Of a DNA stretch of 64,000 nucleotides, positions 1-11,320 are shown one piece after another; the stretch's first letter is position 1, and every line of letters starts with the position of its first letter. The translations under genes and the position numbers were made by a program. The notes under the pieces were generated by a model, which saw only the letters and a list, made by a program, of their open reading frames with translations, was not told the DNA's origin and did not search any database. The stretch is taken from assembly GCA_963585895.1 (NCBI GenBank), contig OY757911.1:64873658-64937657 (forward strand), given 5' to 3'. The DNA is from Sepioteuthis lessoniana. Its lineage: Eukaryota > Mollusca > Cephalopoda > Myopsida > Loliginidae.

Positions 1-322
1 GCAGTTGATAGGGTCCTATCTTTGGGTCAAATAGAACTGTTTGACAATTAAACTGACTCGAAACAAATGACTTATGCTAAATTGAATTGTTTGAAATAGA
101 ACGGTTCGATCATTTAACTGTGCGTAAACAAAGGACAGATGATTAATTGAATTGTTAGTGATACACAGCAATACTTGGAAACATTTAACTGTGTGCAAAA
201 GAATGAGCTTAGTCTCGTTAAAACGTTATCAACATATAAATCATATATATTTAATAGAGGATTTAGCATTAAATAACCAACAATGGTTGATATGCATAAA
301 ACTCAACCCAACCAACCAATCC
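1..322 (+). repeat. SINE-A, 3' part of a long-form copy
   Basis: The copy enters from the left edge. It starts at the palindrome GATAGGGTCCTATC and core TGGGTCAAATAGAACTG, passes through the AT-rich body with repeated 'ATTTAACTGTGTGCAAA' segments, and ends in the tail module 'GGTTGATATGC' plus CCAACCAACC. The same order is seen in more than ten other copies in this window. Confidence 0.85.
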
Positions 323-1200
323 ATGAGTGGCATTTAATGATGATATTTCTTTGGAAATTATAATGATCAAAGAGTCCACACTATCCTTAATAAGTTGCAA
401 ATTGAACTGGAAATTACTTTATACTCTAATTATCTTTCTACTATAGCGCTAAGAAAAATCTCTCTACGATGTGCTATTCTTTTTTGCTAAAAGAACAATC
501 AGATCATGATGATAAAGAAGATTTCTTATAAAATGAAATCTGACTAGGAAGAGAAAAGATTGTAATTATTTGCCAAGTTCAGTTCAGATTGGCAAAAGGC
601 CATCCTAGCGGAGTATCCAGTTAGCGTTTCTAACAATGGTTTGTTTGACCCTTGTTATGCAGCATATATTCTTTTCTTAACTTTCTTTTTCTGAATTTTT
701 AGACTATATGATTTATTTTAAGAAAGAAGAGGCCGTTTCACTGTGTCCATTGCCACATTTTCACGTTCAATTATACCACCAAGATGAGATCAGAGAATTA
801 CAAATTAACCGAAAACTTTAAAAGGTTCAAAGGTTAAACATCGAACAATTTTTATAGCACCAACATTCTCTAAAAACAAATTCATAAGATTAAATCAATG
901 TGTCAGAGAAAAGAAAAAGAAGACATTTCAACTAAAAAAAAGAATTCTGTTGGAAAATAAGTGTGACTTACTTGCTCAGCTGCAGTTGTGGGAGTGTTGT
1001 CAAATCAGTAACCACCGTTTCCTGGTGTTGCGGACAATAATCCGGTTGTGTATTAACTGGGAAGACGAATAGGATTCATTTGGTAAATCACAAATGTCTT
1101 CAACATGGTTACAATCAAAACTTCCGATATGTGCCTCTTTTTAAATGGAAATGATTGAATTATCTCCCTTCATTCTCACTCTGTGTCTCTCCGTCTCCCT
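323..1200. other. Unassigned AT-rich DNA
   Basis: No coding region, repeat family or structured element recognised. Only short A/T runs. Confidence 0.5.
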
Positions 1201-1201
1201 G

Positions 1202-1240
<39 letters not shown>

Positions 1241-1260
1241 ATATATATATATATATATTA
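1201..1260. repeat. Compound microsatellite (CT)n(AT)n
   Basis: About 19 CT units followed by about 9 AT units. The AT part continues directly into a SINE-A 3' fragment, whose body carries a natural TATATATTTAATATATA seed. Confidence 0.95.
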
Positions 1261-1287
1261 AGAGGATTTATCATTAAATAACCTAAA
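1261..1287 (+). repeat. SINE-A 3' fragment
   Basis: 'AGAGGATTTATCATTAAATA' followed by ACCTAAA matches the end of the SINE-A body just before its tail module. Confidence 0.6.
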
Positions 1288-1542
1288 CAGACAACCAGTA
1301 ATGCTAGACAGCCTCATCGGCGAAAATATTTTCCTAAGAGATTTTGGTGAATGAGTTAAACACTCGGGTGCATTAGAGAGAAGATTTTTACTGAATAAAG
1401 ATGACCGGCATCTAATATTTTTATCTTTTACGCTTCCGTTGTCTCGAATTTTATCAGTTAAACGTAATAGTGTAGGCTTAGGGAAATTGAGGAAATTCAC
1501 ATTGAATTCGTCTCTCTCAAGTCTATAAGATTCATACATCAA
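1288..1542 (-). pseudogene. Possible HTH fragment of a DNA-transposon protein
   Basis: The reverse strand is open for about 94 codons. It contains 'PTLLRLTDKIRDNGSVKDK' followed by 'NLLSNAPECLTHSPKSLRKI', the layout of a helix-turn-helix DNA-binding module (sense: pick a helix, a 'TGSV' type turn, then a second helix) found at the N-terminus of Tc1/mariner-like and DUF4817 proteins. No catalytic domain follows. The last residues run into the SINE-A fragment, so the true coding part is about 80 residues. A LINE-borne or host HTH fragment is also possible. Confidence 0.35.
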
Positions 1543-1767
1543 ATATATTTATTATTGAATATATGTGTATGGACATATGCATTTGCACTTATTGGTAAAT
1601 AGACGAATATTCTATGCAGATTTTCCTCTAACGACAATTGTTCAAGTTACAAATTATTGAGGTGTGAGCTATTTTTATAGACTGAGAAGGCAATGTAGAA
1701 TGAAGTAGTAATTATTTTATGACAACAACAAAGAATTTATTAATATGTAATACTCGTTGAAATTTCG

Positions 1768-2050
1768 GGAGGCGTGGTTAGCTTAACGGTTATCGTCGTG
1801 GGAAATGGAATTGGCGACCAGAGTTCAAATCATGAAGGATGTTTGCATTTCACTTCGCGCTAATGCTCTTGTGATGGGCATAAATCTTTTTGTTCTCTCC
1901 CTAGCTATGAGAAAATAGTAGGGCAGACTGATTTGATTTTGGAACTAGTTCAGGAGAAGGAAAAATCTGAATCCAAATCAGCTTTACTCCGCTTAAAAAT
2001 CGACCTTTTGTCATATCCTGTCCGTGGCGGAGGGGTTGGGTAAATACATA
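1768..2050 (+). repeat. SINE-C copy, near full length
   Basis: tRNA-like head with an A-box-like 'TTAGCTTAACGGTTATCGTC' and a B-box-like GAGTTCAAATC. The central domain has CCTAGCTATGAGAAAATAG, a degraded form of the shared core. The 3' half ('CTCCGCTTAAAAATCGACC') and the end 'GGGGTTGGGTAAATA' match the other C copies. It belongs to the 'GGAGGCGTNNNTAACGG' subtype also seen at 31.2 and 45.6 kb. Confidence 0.85.
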
Positions 2051-2410
2051 CAAGTAGATATATGAAGAATGTATGAAAATATCGTCAAATTTCTGGTCAA
2101 GTTTTTTTGGTAAACACAGTTTAGTTATTTATATATTTATATTATATAGTAAATTCATGAAGATCGAGGTCATGATTCTTAAGTATTTGCTATGCTGAGA
2201 TGAACACGGGTTCAGGATGGGAATCATTGCCTGTCCAGGATTATACAGTACGGCCAACTTTCCGTTAACCAGCGCGACAGAGGGACACCAAAGAAGTGAT
2301 TCAAAGACTGATTGAAAAAATCCTTTGACCCTGTCAAATCGATTATCACCGATAGTCCATTTTAATTGAGAACCATGATGCATGACATCTCTCCACCAAA
2401 CATGTTTTGC
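2051..2410. other. Unassigned spacer
   Basis: A less AT-rich stretch around 2200-2400 has a reverse-strand open frame with no recognisable motif. Not assigned. Confidence 0.4.
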
Positions 2411-2802
2411 CCAGTAGGCTGGGGCTGTAAAATATACCGACTGCTTCTTTGCAGAGGGGTAAGATACCCACCCCCACGAGTGTCCTGTATAGGACACTAA
2501 ATAATCTGAAGATAAGGCTCCAGTAATGCTGGAGCTTTGGGGAAAGTGGAGTACCTCTTCATTGCTCCCAGGTCCACTCTAGCCCAATAGTACCTGATAG
2601 GGTCCTATCTATGGGTCAAATAGAACTAAACTGTGTACTTATGCTAAACTTAATTGTTTGAAATAGTACTGTTTTGACATTTAACTGTTTGTAAACAAAG
2701 ACTATACTTATACTAGACTGAATTGTTTGAAATTCAATTCGGCTTTAAATGACTCAAAAAGAGTTAATATGCCATAAAACCAACTAACTAACCTATCAAC
2801 CA
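2411..2802 (+). repeat. SINE-A copy, short form
   Basis: It begins with the head 'CCAGTAGGCTGGGGCTGTAA' and shows the hairpin GCTCCAG-TAATG-CTGGAGC, the CCACTC...GTCCTATC region and core CTATGGGTCAAATAG. The tail is degraded (ATATGCCATAAAACC then AACTAACTAACC). Confidence 0.9.
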
Positions 2803-2828
2803 CATGGTCAACTCTTTTCAAAACACCA

Positions 2829-3115
2829 ACTAGGACACTCGCATGGACAAGGCACAGGAAGAGGAACCGCAATTCAATGCCATCAAGCTCAGATAGACCT
2901 TCAACTGCGATGTGGTTGCCCGTCTTTCATCGACCTTATCAGCCATGAATGTGCCAGCAGTCAGTGTGGATAGTCCCCTTATTGATCAGCTGCGACTATG
3001 CTTGTCTGTCTTGTATCGATCTTATCAGCCGCGAATATGCCGGCAGTCAGTGAAGATTGTCCCCTTCTTGACCTTCCTTTCAAGAAGCAAAGCCATGATG
3101 ATTATGATATATTAT
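2829..3115 (+). pseudogene. RTE-like LINE, C-terminal zinc-finger fragment with internal duplication
   Basis: The forward translation gives 'FNCDVCGRLSSTLSA', a C-x2-C finger start like those near the C-terminus of RTE-type polyproteins. An 80-bp segment is repeated at 85-bp spacing (2906-2985 and 2991-3070), each unit ending GTCCCCTT[A/C]TTGA. It runs into ATGATTATGATAT, the kind of short repeat that ends this LINE group elsewhere in the window. Short and decayed. Confidence 0.5.
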
Positions 3116-3383
3116 ATAGTAAGAGAATACGAACAGGTATTTTTTGTAGTATTTAGTTTTTGATCATATATAGTTCTTTTAGATTGCTTTTAGTTTGCTG
3201 TAATTTTTTTTATTTCCTGGAAGATAGAATTAGACCTTTGATTGCTTAATGTGGATATCCCTTTTTTGAGAGACAGATTTGTATCCAAAGTCAATAAACA
3301 AAGAAGATTGTAACCTCAAATAAAGAGACCAGTCTGAAGAAAAATAATTTAGGTATATAGAGTGCTTTACTGAGAGCAGAGCT

Positions 3384-3387
<4 letters not shown>
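3116..3387. other. Unassigned AT-rich spacer
   Basis: Nothing recognisable beyond short T-rich runs. Confidence 0.5.
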
Positions 3388-3434
<47 letters not shown>

Positions 3435-3435
3435 A
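3388..3435. repeat. Microsatellite (AC)n(TA)n
   Basis: About 14 AC units followed by about 10 TA units. Open frames of alternating Val-Cys and Tyr-Ile across it are artefacts. Confidence 0.95.
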
Positions 3436-3712
3436 TGTGACTTACTATAGCAACTGAGAGTGGGTCCAATATCGGTCACAGAGCCCATGTAGATCAATGT
3501 TTTAATAACGAGGACTCAGAATAAACGGCAATTGGTGATTATCAGTTTCTCGCCAATGCGATCATTTGGCTAAGAGCTTATTGAGAAACTGACGGTTACC
3601 AAACGCCGCTGACTCGTTGTCAATGTTATTCAAATTTATATATATATATACATATATAAAAATATAATTTATACTTTTATTCTTCGACGGCAACGTTTGT
3701 CTGAAGTGGGAA

Positions 3713-3720
3713 TACACACA

Positions 3721-3795
<75 letters not shown>
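3713..3795. repeat. Microsatellite (AC)n(GA)n
   Basis: About 13 AC units then about 28 GA units, followed by TTCGCGTTCGCGAGTTCGC, a small CpG-bearing motif. Confidence 0.95.
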
Positions 3796-3798
<3 letters not shown>

Positions 3799-4698
3799 GC
3801 GTTCGCGAGTTCGCACATATCTTTCTTCTGTGGCGGGGACCCTTTGAGTGTATTAGAGCGACGGCCGGAGAACACACACGGGAGAGCAGACAGGTTTGCT
3901 TGAGTGACCAGTGAGTCTCTGTCTCAATCCAAAATTACTGACCTTATATTGTCTTTTAACTCCTACGCAGAAATATGAACACGTCTCTTCGCCTTACGTA
4001 TTTTCTGCTTAAGGCTGGTTATCGGAACTTACATACTTCCGTTTTTTTCCGGTAATTTGTTGATCTTATCTGCGAATGGAAATATCTGTCACTCTATCCA
4101 CAGGCAATAAATTATATCCCTCGCCATCCTCCTTTATTTTTCTCTTTATGAAATGACTTTGTTGATGTTATCTTGCGACTGTATTGAATCTACTAAGTTC
4201 TTCCACAGCACTCCGTCAGCAGCTAAGCCAGTATATTACACATGAAATGGGAAAGTTTTTCAGTGCCTTTTTTTTTTCACGGTTTTATGAAACTCTTAGA
4301 AAAGTTTTGGAAGTTTTACGCATCTCTATATTGCTTTCACAATCATTTAACTGTAACGTAAGTAGTTTACGAATGAAAAATTTAGAATCCTAGAAAAATG
4401 TTTAATCACGAACGAACTTACGGTAAAGAAAACTCATCAACGTTTTCATATTTTTTGTTTTCTTTTTGTTTAACATAGAAAAAGTTTAAACTGGTGATGA
4501 AAAATAGATTTATTATGAAATTATAAAATATAGAAAATCATAACAGTCTTAAACACTTCAATCTAAACAGAATCTCCAGAAGACAAAAAGGTTTTGATTG
4601 GACTCGAAGGAAATTTTCTGTTATGGATTCATGTAACCTAGACAAATTGTTAATGTATCATACTATAAAAGAAATTGGCTCGTCTTAATGAAAGTTAC
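3796..4698. other. Unassigned; CpG-bearing stretch 3796-3920
   Basis: 3796-3920 is clearly richer in C and G than its surroundings (TTCGCGTTCGCGAG, GCGACGGCCGGAG). It could be an untranslated exon, promoter or LTR remnant, but no core promoter element or open frame supports any of these. The rest is AT-rich and featureless. Confidence 0.3.
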
Positions 4699-5526
4699 CT
4701 AGTCGGCTGGGGCTGTAGAATACACCGACTGCATCTCTGCAGAGAGGAAAGACCTCCCCAATGAGTGATCTGTATATGACACTAAACAGTCTGAGGCATC
4801 TTTGCAGAATGGTAAGACCTCCCCCGCACTAATAGGTGTTCTCGATATGCTATTAAACTATCAGATGGCGAGGATCCAACCTTGGAACACTGGGGAATGT
4901 GGAGTACCCCTTCAATGCCATTGCCCCCAAGTCCGCTCTGACTCGGAGTGATAACACCTGATAGGTTCCTATCTATGGGTCAAATAGAACTGCTTGAGAT
5001 TTAAACTGAGTGTAAACAAATGACTTACTTTAAATCGAATTGTTAGAAATGGAACTGTTTGACCATTTAGCTGTGTGTAAACAAATGATTGATGTTTAGT
5101 TGAATTGTTAGTGATACATAGCTTACTTAAAACTTTTAAACTGTGTGCCCAAATTGAATTGTTATTGTTACATTGCGATGCTGGAAGCCATTTAAGTGAA
5201 TGCAAACAAATGATTAATAATTGATATAACTATTCGTATTAAAATATTTGGAACCATTTAAGTGTGTGCAAACAATAGTAATATTTGTCTGAAAACAAAT
5301 TAGCTCTGACTCGTTTAAAAAGGAGATTATTAACAAACTATTGACTTACAAATCATATGTATAACCATTTAACTCTAGCAAACAAATAAGCTTGGCTCAT
5401 TTAAAAATGTTATCTACAAACTCTGCGTTTACAAATCATAAATAATATGTATAAAGAGGATTTGGTATTAAATAACCTATAAGGATTGATATGCCATAAA
5501 AGCCCAACCAAACCAACCAAACCCAA
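4699..5526 (+). repeat. SINE-A, full-length long form with TSD
   Basis: The 5' end is 'CTAGTCGGCTGGGGCTGTAG' and the 3' end CCAAACCAACCAAACCC. CTTAATGAAA occurs just before (4684-4693) and just after (5527-5536) as a TSD. The head is partly duplicated: a second 'TTTGCAGAATGGTAAGACC' block begins about 75 bp after the first. The body has four 'AACTGTGTG' type repeats, giving the roughly 800-bp form. Confidence 0.92.
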
Positions 5527-6237
5527 CTTAATGAAACATTCAAACAGAAACGGCCATTTTCTGGGCAATGACGTTGACTGCATAATAACATCCACCCTCC
5601 TTTTGCAGTTTCGACCGGCAAACAATCATGGAGCTGTGCTTGGAAGTTCTTTTACATGTTGCTTATGTCACCTTCAGACTATTGATTTGCTCAATGCAAC
5701 ATTCTTTGTGTGTTCAGCAGTTCAAACAGATTGAAGGTAACAAAAGTTTCCTTAATGATTCATCGAATCAAAATCGAATTGTTTTATTATCATCACTGAA
5801 TGCTCTGAAATCTCATAGAAAGCAAAGGAATAACATTTGATGACTGGATAATGATGCTCAGCATCCTATGATTGAACTCTTTGGCTAAAAATTTATAATA
5901 AAGAGCCTATCATAGAGAAAACGTTCGTAAAGTAATTTTGAAAACCGTTGTCTGGGATTTCGTTTATCACAAGATCCATATCATTGTAATTATGTGCTAA
6001 GCTAAGTTGGAATAGGAAAATATGGGTTGGTTGGTTGGTTGGTTTTTGGACATGTCAGCTCTTAAAGGTTACTTTATGTCAAAGTCAATTTGATTATGCT
6101 ACAAAATATATCTTCACAATCATTTTAAACAGGCAAACACTTCATAATCTCAGATTTATATGGTTTCAAATATTTCTATTTTATACGAACAATTCGTTAA
6201 GACTCAAGTAACTACTACTACTACAACTACAACAACT
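5527..6237. other. Unassigned spacer
   Basis: Short open frames around 5486-5840 have no recognisable motif. A small GGTTGGTTGGTTGGTTTTTGG block at 6023-6043 looks like an isolated reverse-strand SINE tail. Confidence 0.4.
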
Positions 6238-6261
6238 AATAATAATAATAATAATAATAAT
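6238..6261. repeat. Microsatellite (AAT)n
   Basis: About eight AAT units directly before a LINE-alpha C-terminal fragment. Confidence 0.9.
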
Positions 6262-6378
6262 TGAAGGACTTGGAAATAAGAGGGCGTGTGAAGACCGTCC
6301 AAACTGCAGTATTATTGAGATCGGCTAGAATTCTAAGAAAAGTCCTAGAGACTAGAGGAGACTTGCTGTCACTCACAA
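6262..6378 (+). pseudogene. LINE-alpha C-terminal fragment
   Basis: The forward sequence encodes a degraded form of the LINE-alpha C-terminus: LEIRGRVKTVQTAVLL, then RSARILRKVLETRGDLLSL. The same block ends the 7.5-kb copy on the other strand. Confidence 0.75.
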
Positions 6379-6435
6379 AAGTAAAAAAAAAAAAATGAAC
6401 AATTACAGCTTTGAGTAACTATTCTAAAAACTGGC

Positions 6436-6532
6436 AATTTGCACACAGCAATACGGTTTCAAGTATTCCAATCAAATACTAATAATTTTCAAACAGATCT
6501 ATTTGATCCACAAATGAAACCCTAACGGAGTC
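6436..6532 (-). repeat. SINE-B fragment
   Basis: 'CAGATCTATTTGATCCAC' and AACCCTAAC match the reverse complement of the SINE-B centre next to its core. Confidence 0.55.
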
Positions 6533-7459
6533 GACCTGGGAGCTATGTCAACGTAAGAGTGATGAAACATTTCCGAGAGTTTCGGAATTGGAGCTTCACG
6601 ACCGGATGCTTACGTAGGACACTCTTTTTGGAAGAGTTTTCTCTCTGCGGGTAATAAATATAGCGTACTCTGGAGCCCTTTTTATAAATATAGGTAAACA
6701 CAAGACGAACACAGAGGCTTAGATATTTAAAAAAGACAACTAAAACACACACACACACACACATCCGTGAATGTGTATGTACACAGAAGCCAGCTCAATT
6801 AAAAAAAAAAGATAAATTAAAAAAATACGGTTATTGAAAAAAATATGGTTGTTGAAGTCAATGAGCAGGGAAAATACTAAAGCCATTGTCTCCTCAGAAG
6901 TTTCAAGCCAATCCTATGGAGGATAGGCAGGAAAATATATTGTGCCATTTTGTTGGCTTAAGCTCCTGGAAAATAATATTGGTTCATGATAAATACAAGC
7001 ATTTTGTTTAGTAGAAAGTAAAATCTAATAATCATTTCCAAATATGTATTAAGAGAAAAACAATTTGGTTTTAAATGATTAGCAAATTCTCTTATGCTAA
7101 TACCTGGTACATATTCAACCGAGTAATAAATTTTAATGTAGTATAAGAAATTATAGTCGAACAATTTTAGCGGCTCTTCCTTGGATATAAGATGATCAAA
7201 ATGTATTTTCTGTTTTTCTTTCAATGAAACAGAAGGAATAAGGATTTAATTGATATGAATAAAGTATCGTCTTTATTAAGTTCAGATATAGGTAATCTTT
7301 GAGTAACATGTTATGAAGGTAAATTTCTAAATGAGATATCACTTAAATTAATTTCTGTAAAAACTGCAATGAAAAGTATCCAATAAAAATTAACTTACGA
7401 TGCATATTTGTGTATCATTGAGAGTTTTTCATATCTCCTTGAGAGTTTTTCATATCAGT
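6533..7459. other. Unassigned AT-rich spacer
   Basis: Contains a short (AC)9 run at 6747-6764 and A-rich runs. No supported coding region. Confidence 0.5.
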
Positions 7460-8485
7460 TTTAGCCGATGGTCTTTCACGGGAGTTTGAGTGACAGCAAG
7501 TCTCCTCAAGTCTCCAGGACTCTTCTCAGTATTCTGGCCGTTCTCAGTAATGTAGTAGTTTGGGTGGTCTCCACTCGTCCTCTTATTTCCAAGTTCTCCA
7601 GTCCCTTTAATAATCCTTTAGTGACTGTACCAAGCGCACCAATCATAATTGGTATAATTGTCTCCTTCATCGTCCAGAGTTTTTTCAATTCCCTAGAAAG
7701 GCTCAGGTCCTTATCCTTCTTTTCACATTCTTTCAATTTTATTCTGTGGTCAGCTGGGACAGTAAAGTCGACAATTTTGCAAGTTCTCTTTTTTTTTTAT
7801 TACATCTGTGATGAAATTCATGACTTTGTCAGATATTTTTTTACATTTACTGACATTCTATTATCAAGGTTTGCGTGAAAAGATCATAATCAATCCATGC
7901 CACGGCTTCACTTTTCTCTTCGTTTTGCAATCTTGAGGATGTGTTGACTTGTTTATAGAAGATCATCCGTTCCTCTTGTTCTCCTGCGGCATCCTTTCTG
8001 TTCGTCTGGAAATAGTCCACGGCATGCAAGAGAGTAATAGATTTGTTCTTTGATTTGTGCAGTCAGTATTTTCCTCATCATAGGTAGACACGTTATCGGT
8101 CTATAGTTACTGAGGATGGTTGCGTTTTAGGGAGTCTTTTTGGATTGGGATGGTTTTCTCCTTGGTCATCCATCCGGGTATATTCGTTTCTTTTAAGCAT
8201 TTACTCAATTATAGTGCCAGTCTATCGTGGATGGACGTGAATTTTTAAAAACCAGAATCCATGAATGCTATCATGGTCAAGCGTTTTCACATTCAGTACT
8301 TTCGTGAGTGTTGTTCTAAGTGAGTCCTGGTTTATGTCCACTGCAAAGCTTTCTTTGAGTCCTTGTAATTCTTTTTTCATGTTATTTATCCATTAGGTCT
8401 TTTTGTTATATTCTTTCTGTTCCCATATTTTACTCCAAAATTGTTCTGCTTCCTTTGCGTTTGGTTCTTGGTTTGTACTCATGCA
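7460..8485 (-). pseudogene. LINE-alpha relic: reverse transcriptase start joined to C-terminal domain
   Basis: On the reverse strand the C-terminal half (about 7470-7790) reads 'IPIMIGALGTVTKGLLKGLE' and RTARILRRVLET, matching the other LINE-alpha copies. Upstream (about 8230-8340) is 'KVLNVKTLDHDSIHGFWF', which corresponds to the first reverse-transcriptase block (W-K-x-P-G-x-D-G-I in intact relatives), with the G positions lost. Most of the palm, including the YxDD motif, is missing between these parts, so this is an internally deleted, frame-broken relic of the enzyme that would copy the element's RNA at its target site. Clade not assigned. Confidence 0.8.
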
Positions 8486-8757
8486 TTCTAGAGACAATGT
8501 TTTTTTTTTTAAATTGTTATTATATCAGCTTCCAGGGTAATCGATCTTTTTTGAGTTTCATGTCTCATTGATAAGTCATTTCATATTAATAAGTTGCATC
8601 AATTTTGAAACAGTTTTGAATAATTTTGTCTCTAAATAATTAGTGATGCAAAATCTTTTTCCCTCTCTTGTTCAAGGTAGTGTATTAGTAGTTGTTATAA
8701 TATACTATTTTCAAATCTGAAACAAAAAAGAACGCTGAGTTATTATTAGTAGAGTTA
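8486..8757. other. Unassigned AT-rich spacer
   Basis: T-rich runs only. Confidence 0.4.
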
Positions 8758-8841
8758 TTAGCAGTCACGTGGGTCCTATGTATATTGAGACACCCTATAT
8801 TAGCAGTCACATGTGTCCCATGTATATTGAGACACCCTATA
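8758..8841. repeat. Tandem duplication, 42-bp unit
   Basis: TTAGCAGTCAC..TG and TATATTGAGACACCCTATA occur twice at exactly 42-bp spacing (8758 and 8800) with three or four differences. It abuts the SINE-D copy that follows. Confidence 0.85.
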
Positions 8842-8844
8842 TTA

Positions 8845-9031
8845 AGTGAGTTCGTACTCCGGTCGCTCTATTACGTTCATTTTCGGACTTATATCCTTGG
8901 GAAAGGTATGAACCTCCTTATTAGCCTAGCTATGAATTAAATAGTACCACTACTGTTCTATGACGATAGCTGGGCTTTAAATAATCCACGAAGGTTGATA
9001 TGCCATTGATCAAAGAAGCAAGAAACCAAAC
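8845..9031 (+). repeat. SINE-D copy, 5'-truncated
   Basis: It starts at the B-box region (AGTGAGTTCG), continues through 'TTGGGAAAGGTATGAAC', the core region CTATGAATTAAATAG, and ends in 'CCACGAAGGTTGATATGCC' and a poor CAAAGAAGCAAGAAACC tail. Confidence 0.85.
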
Positions 9032-9957
9032 ATATTGTAGGATTCGTTTAAATAATTATTTTCTTGTATGGAAGGTTTGATTTGTAACGTTTGACGAGAT
9101 TTTGCTAAGATTATTAACAACCAAACAGTAAATGTATTTAATATATTAGGCGGGGAACATTATTTTCTTAAACAATACTGATTTGTCTTGTAAATAAATT
9201 AACAGATCACTGCGTTGATGGATTTTCAAAATTTATTCAGCTTGAATTTCATCGATCAACCTGAGACAAACTTGATATATTACAGTGTTATTATCGTTTT
9301 GTATGTTACAAACAATTCATGGAACTTTGTACTCATATTTCAAAGCAGGTATGATAAATAAATAAATATGATACACATATATACACAAACTAAAAGACAC
9401 ACCCGATAACACGTATGGAGCATGCATGAATGTTGTGGACACACGTTTCAATTTCGAATCTTTTATTAATTTTCGATGATATGAACTTTAAGATAAACAA
9501 ATCACTATAGGCATTTCATTAATGATGACCCCATGACGATCTTCACTGTTTTCAGAGTTTCATTATTTCATCTTGTGGTTAGTCTGCAAATGACACGTGT
9601 GAAACATGAATACCATTGTACATTAGAGTTCTACCTGAAGTTTTTTTTTCTGAAAAGTTTCTCAAAACATTGCAACTAGTTTTAGATCAGTTTTCTAAAA
9701 AAAAAAAAAGAAAAAAAAAAAGAAAATAAGACACGCTTTCTGTCAGCCATCTACAATAATTGGCAAACCTGGCAAAAGAAATTTCTTCGGACACAAAACA
9801 GTCACTCCCGGACCGCATCAGCTAACAGACTGGTCTAGAATAGTGATGACGCGTGAAACCTCCCGGCGGAATGTGTAACGTGTAATTATATCTAGTTCTT
9901 GCGATAACATTCCAATTCCGGATCTTTTAGATATATCTCCTTGTGTACCTTACACAT
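9032..9957. other. Unassigned AT-rich spacer
   Basis: A-rich run at about 9699-9725; no recognisable gene or repeat family. Confidence 0.45.
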
Positions 9958-10130
9958 GAACTCATTTAAAAATAAAATTACTTCAAACTATTAACTTATA
10001 AATGATATAAGTATAACCATTTAACTGTGTGCGAACAAATGAATAATATAATATAATATAATAAAATATAATATAATATTCTCTACAAAAATGTGTTTAC
10101 AAATTATATATATTTCACATATAGGTATTT
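9958..10130 (+). repeat. SINE-A body fragment
   Basis: 'CCATTTAACTGTGTGCGAAC' and 'ATGTGTTTACAAATTATATA' are SINE-A body segments. They are split by an expanded ATAAT repeat (10041-10078). Confidence 0.7.
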
Positions 10131-10479
10131 TTCAATCCAGTAGATCTGGTGTAGGGAACAATTCCGTCAGGACAAATAAATTATTCAAATTTCGAATATT
10201 TAAATATTCCTGGTAAAGAGCTCAAGGTAAATTCTGAAACGAGAAAGAACCAGAACTAGCCATACATGGGTAAAGGCTATATACAACTGAAATGGATTTC
10301 TTTTCTCCCTCTCCTTCCTTCCTTTGAATATCCCTCCTATCTGGTTGTAATTTATTTTATTTTCAATCCTGTAAGAAATTATTTTAGAGTCTTTGATTCA
10401 TATCAATGCTCTTAACAGGATGGAAATAAATTTATTATCCTAATGTGACCGGATATTAGCTTTTTTTTATTGAAATGAT

Positions 10480-10560
10480 ATTTAATATATATGTATAAGC
10501 AGGATTTGGCATCAAATAACCTACAAGTGTTGATATGCCATAAAACCCAAAGAAACACAC
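10480..10560 (+). repeat. SINE-A 3' fragment
   Basis: GGATTTGGCATCAAATAACC, TGTTGATATGCCATAAAACC and a degraded tail. Only the tail module is present. Confidence 0.8.
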
Positions 10561-11086
10561 AATAAGACACCCACAGCACATTGGTTATTAAGTAAGTTAA
10601 TGAACGTTGATATAATTTTAAAGTTTGCTCAGTTGAAAGAATATCAAATGTTAAAAACGAAATTTTATGCTAATAAAATCTTTATGATAGAATCATATAG
10701 AATTGATGGACTAAAAGGCATTTAAACATCTTTTAGAATTGAGTATGCTTACGTTGATATGAACTACGTTTTAACTTAAATTCTTTTTTGATTTATGACT
10801 TCCCGGCAATGACTAAGCACAGCGTCCACAAGTCAATGACATAATTTCGAGATATTGTATATCAAGCTTACTAGATACTGCAACATAAATCGTCTATCTG
10901 CTTGAAGATCAATTTTTTAAAAGAACAATCTTGACCGGATGTAATAAGTTTTCAATGTCATTCGAGACAAACGGCTGAAGTGACCAATTCAGAACCCGAA
11001 TGTTCATTAAAAAATAGATACTTTTTAATCACTCTTGTACTATAGCTGGATGCATTATCTTTTTGTGTGTACAACTGGGTAGGGTA
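10561..11086. other. Unassigned AT-rich spacer
   Basis: No gene or repeat recognised. Confidence 0.45.
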
Positions 11087-11320
11087 GGGGAGTCTCCGTG
11101 GCGTAGTGGATAACATGATGGACTGCGAAATCTTTATAAGTGAGTTCGAAATACACTCTCGCTATAACGTTCACTTTCAAACTGATTCACTGGGGAAAGG
11201 TTTACACTCCCTTATTCTTCTAGTTATAGGTTAAATAGTTCTCGTATGATTCTTCTACAATGATGACCTTGGGGTTAAATATCCCACGAAGGTTGATATG
11301 CCTTTAAACAACAAAACCAA
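11087..11320 (+). repeat. SINE-D copy, full length
   Basis: tRNA-like head 'AGTCTCCGTGGCGTAGTGGA' (A box) and TGAGTTCGAAATACAC (degraded B box). Then GGGGAAAGGTTTACACTCCC, the core AGTTATAGGTTAAATAG, and 'CCACGAAGGTTGATATGCC' with AACAACAAAACC. Confidence 0.9.

Noticed and set aside
2129-2497. 122-codon reverse open frame as a gene
   Set aside because: Its N-terminal third is antisense SINE-A head; the rest has no recognisable motif.
3230-3903. Open frames of poly-Val-Cys, Tyr-Ile and Ser-Leu
   Set aside because: They are translations of (AC)n, (AT)n and (GA)n microsatellites. The same holds at 17312-17534, 43591-43866, 48555-48990, 52320-52781 and 58736-58943.
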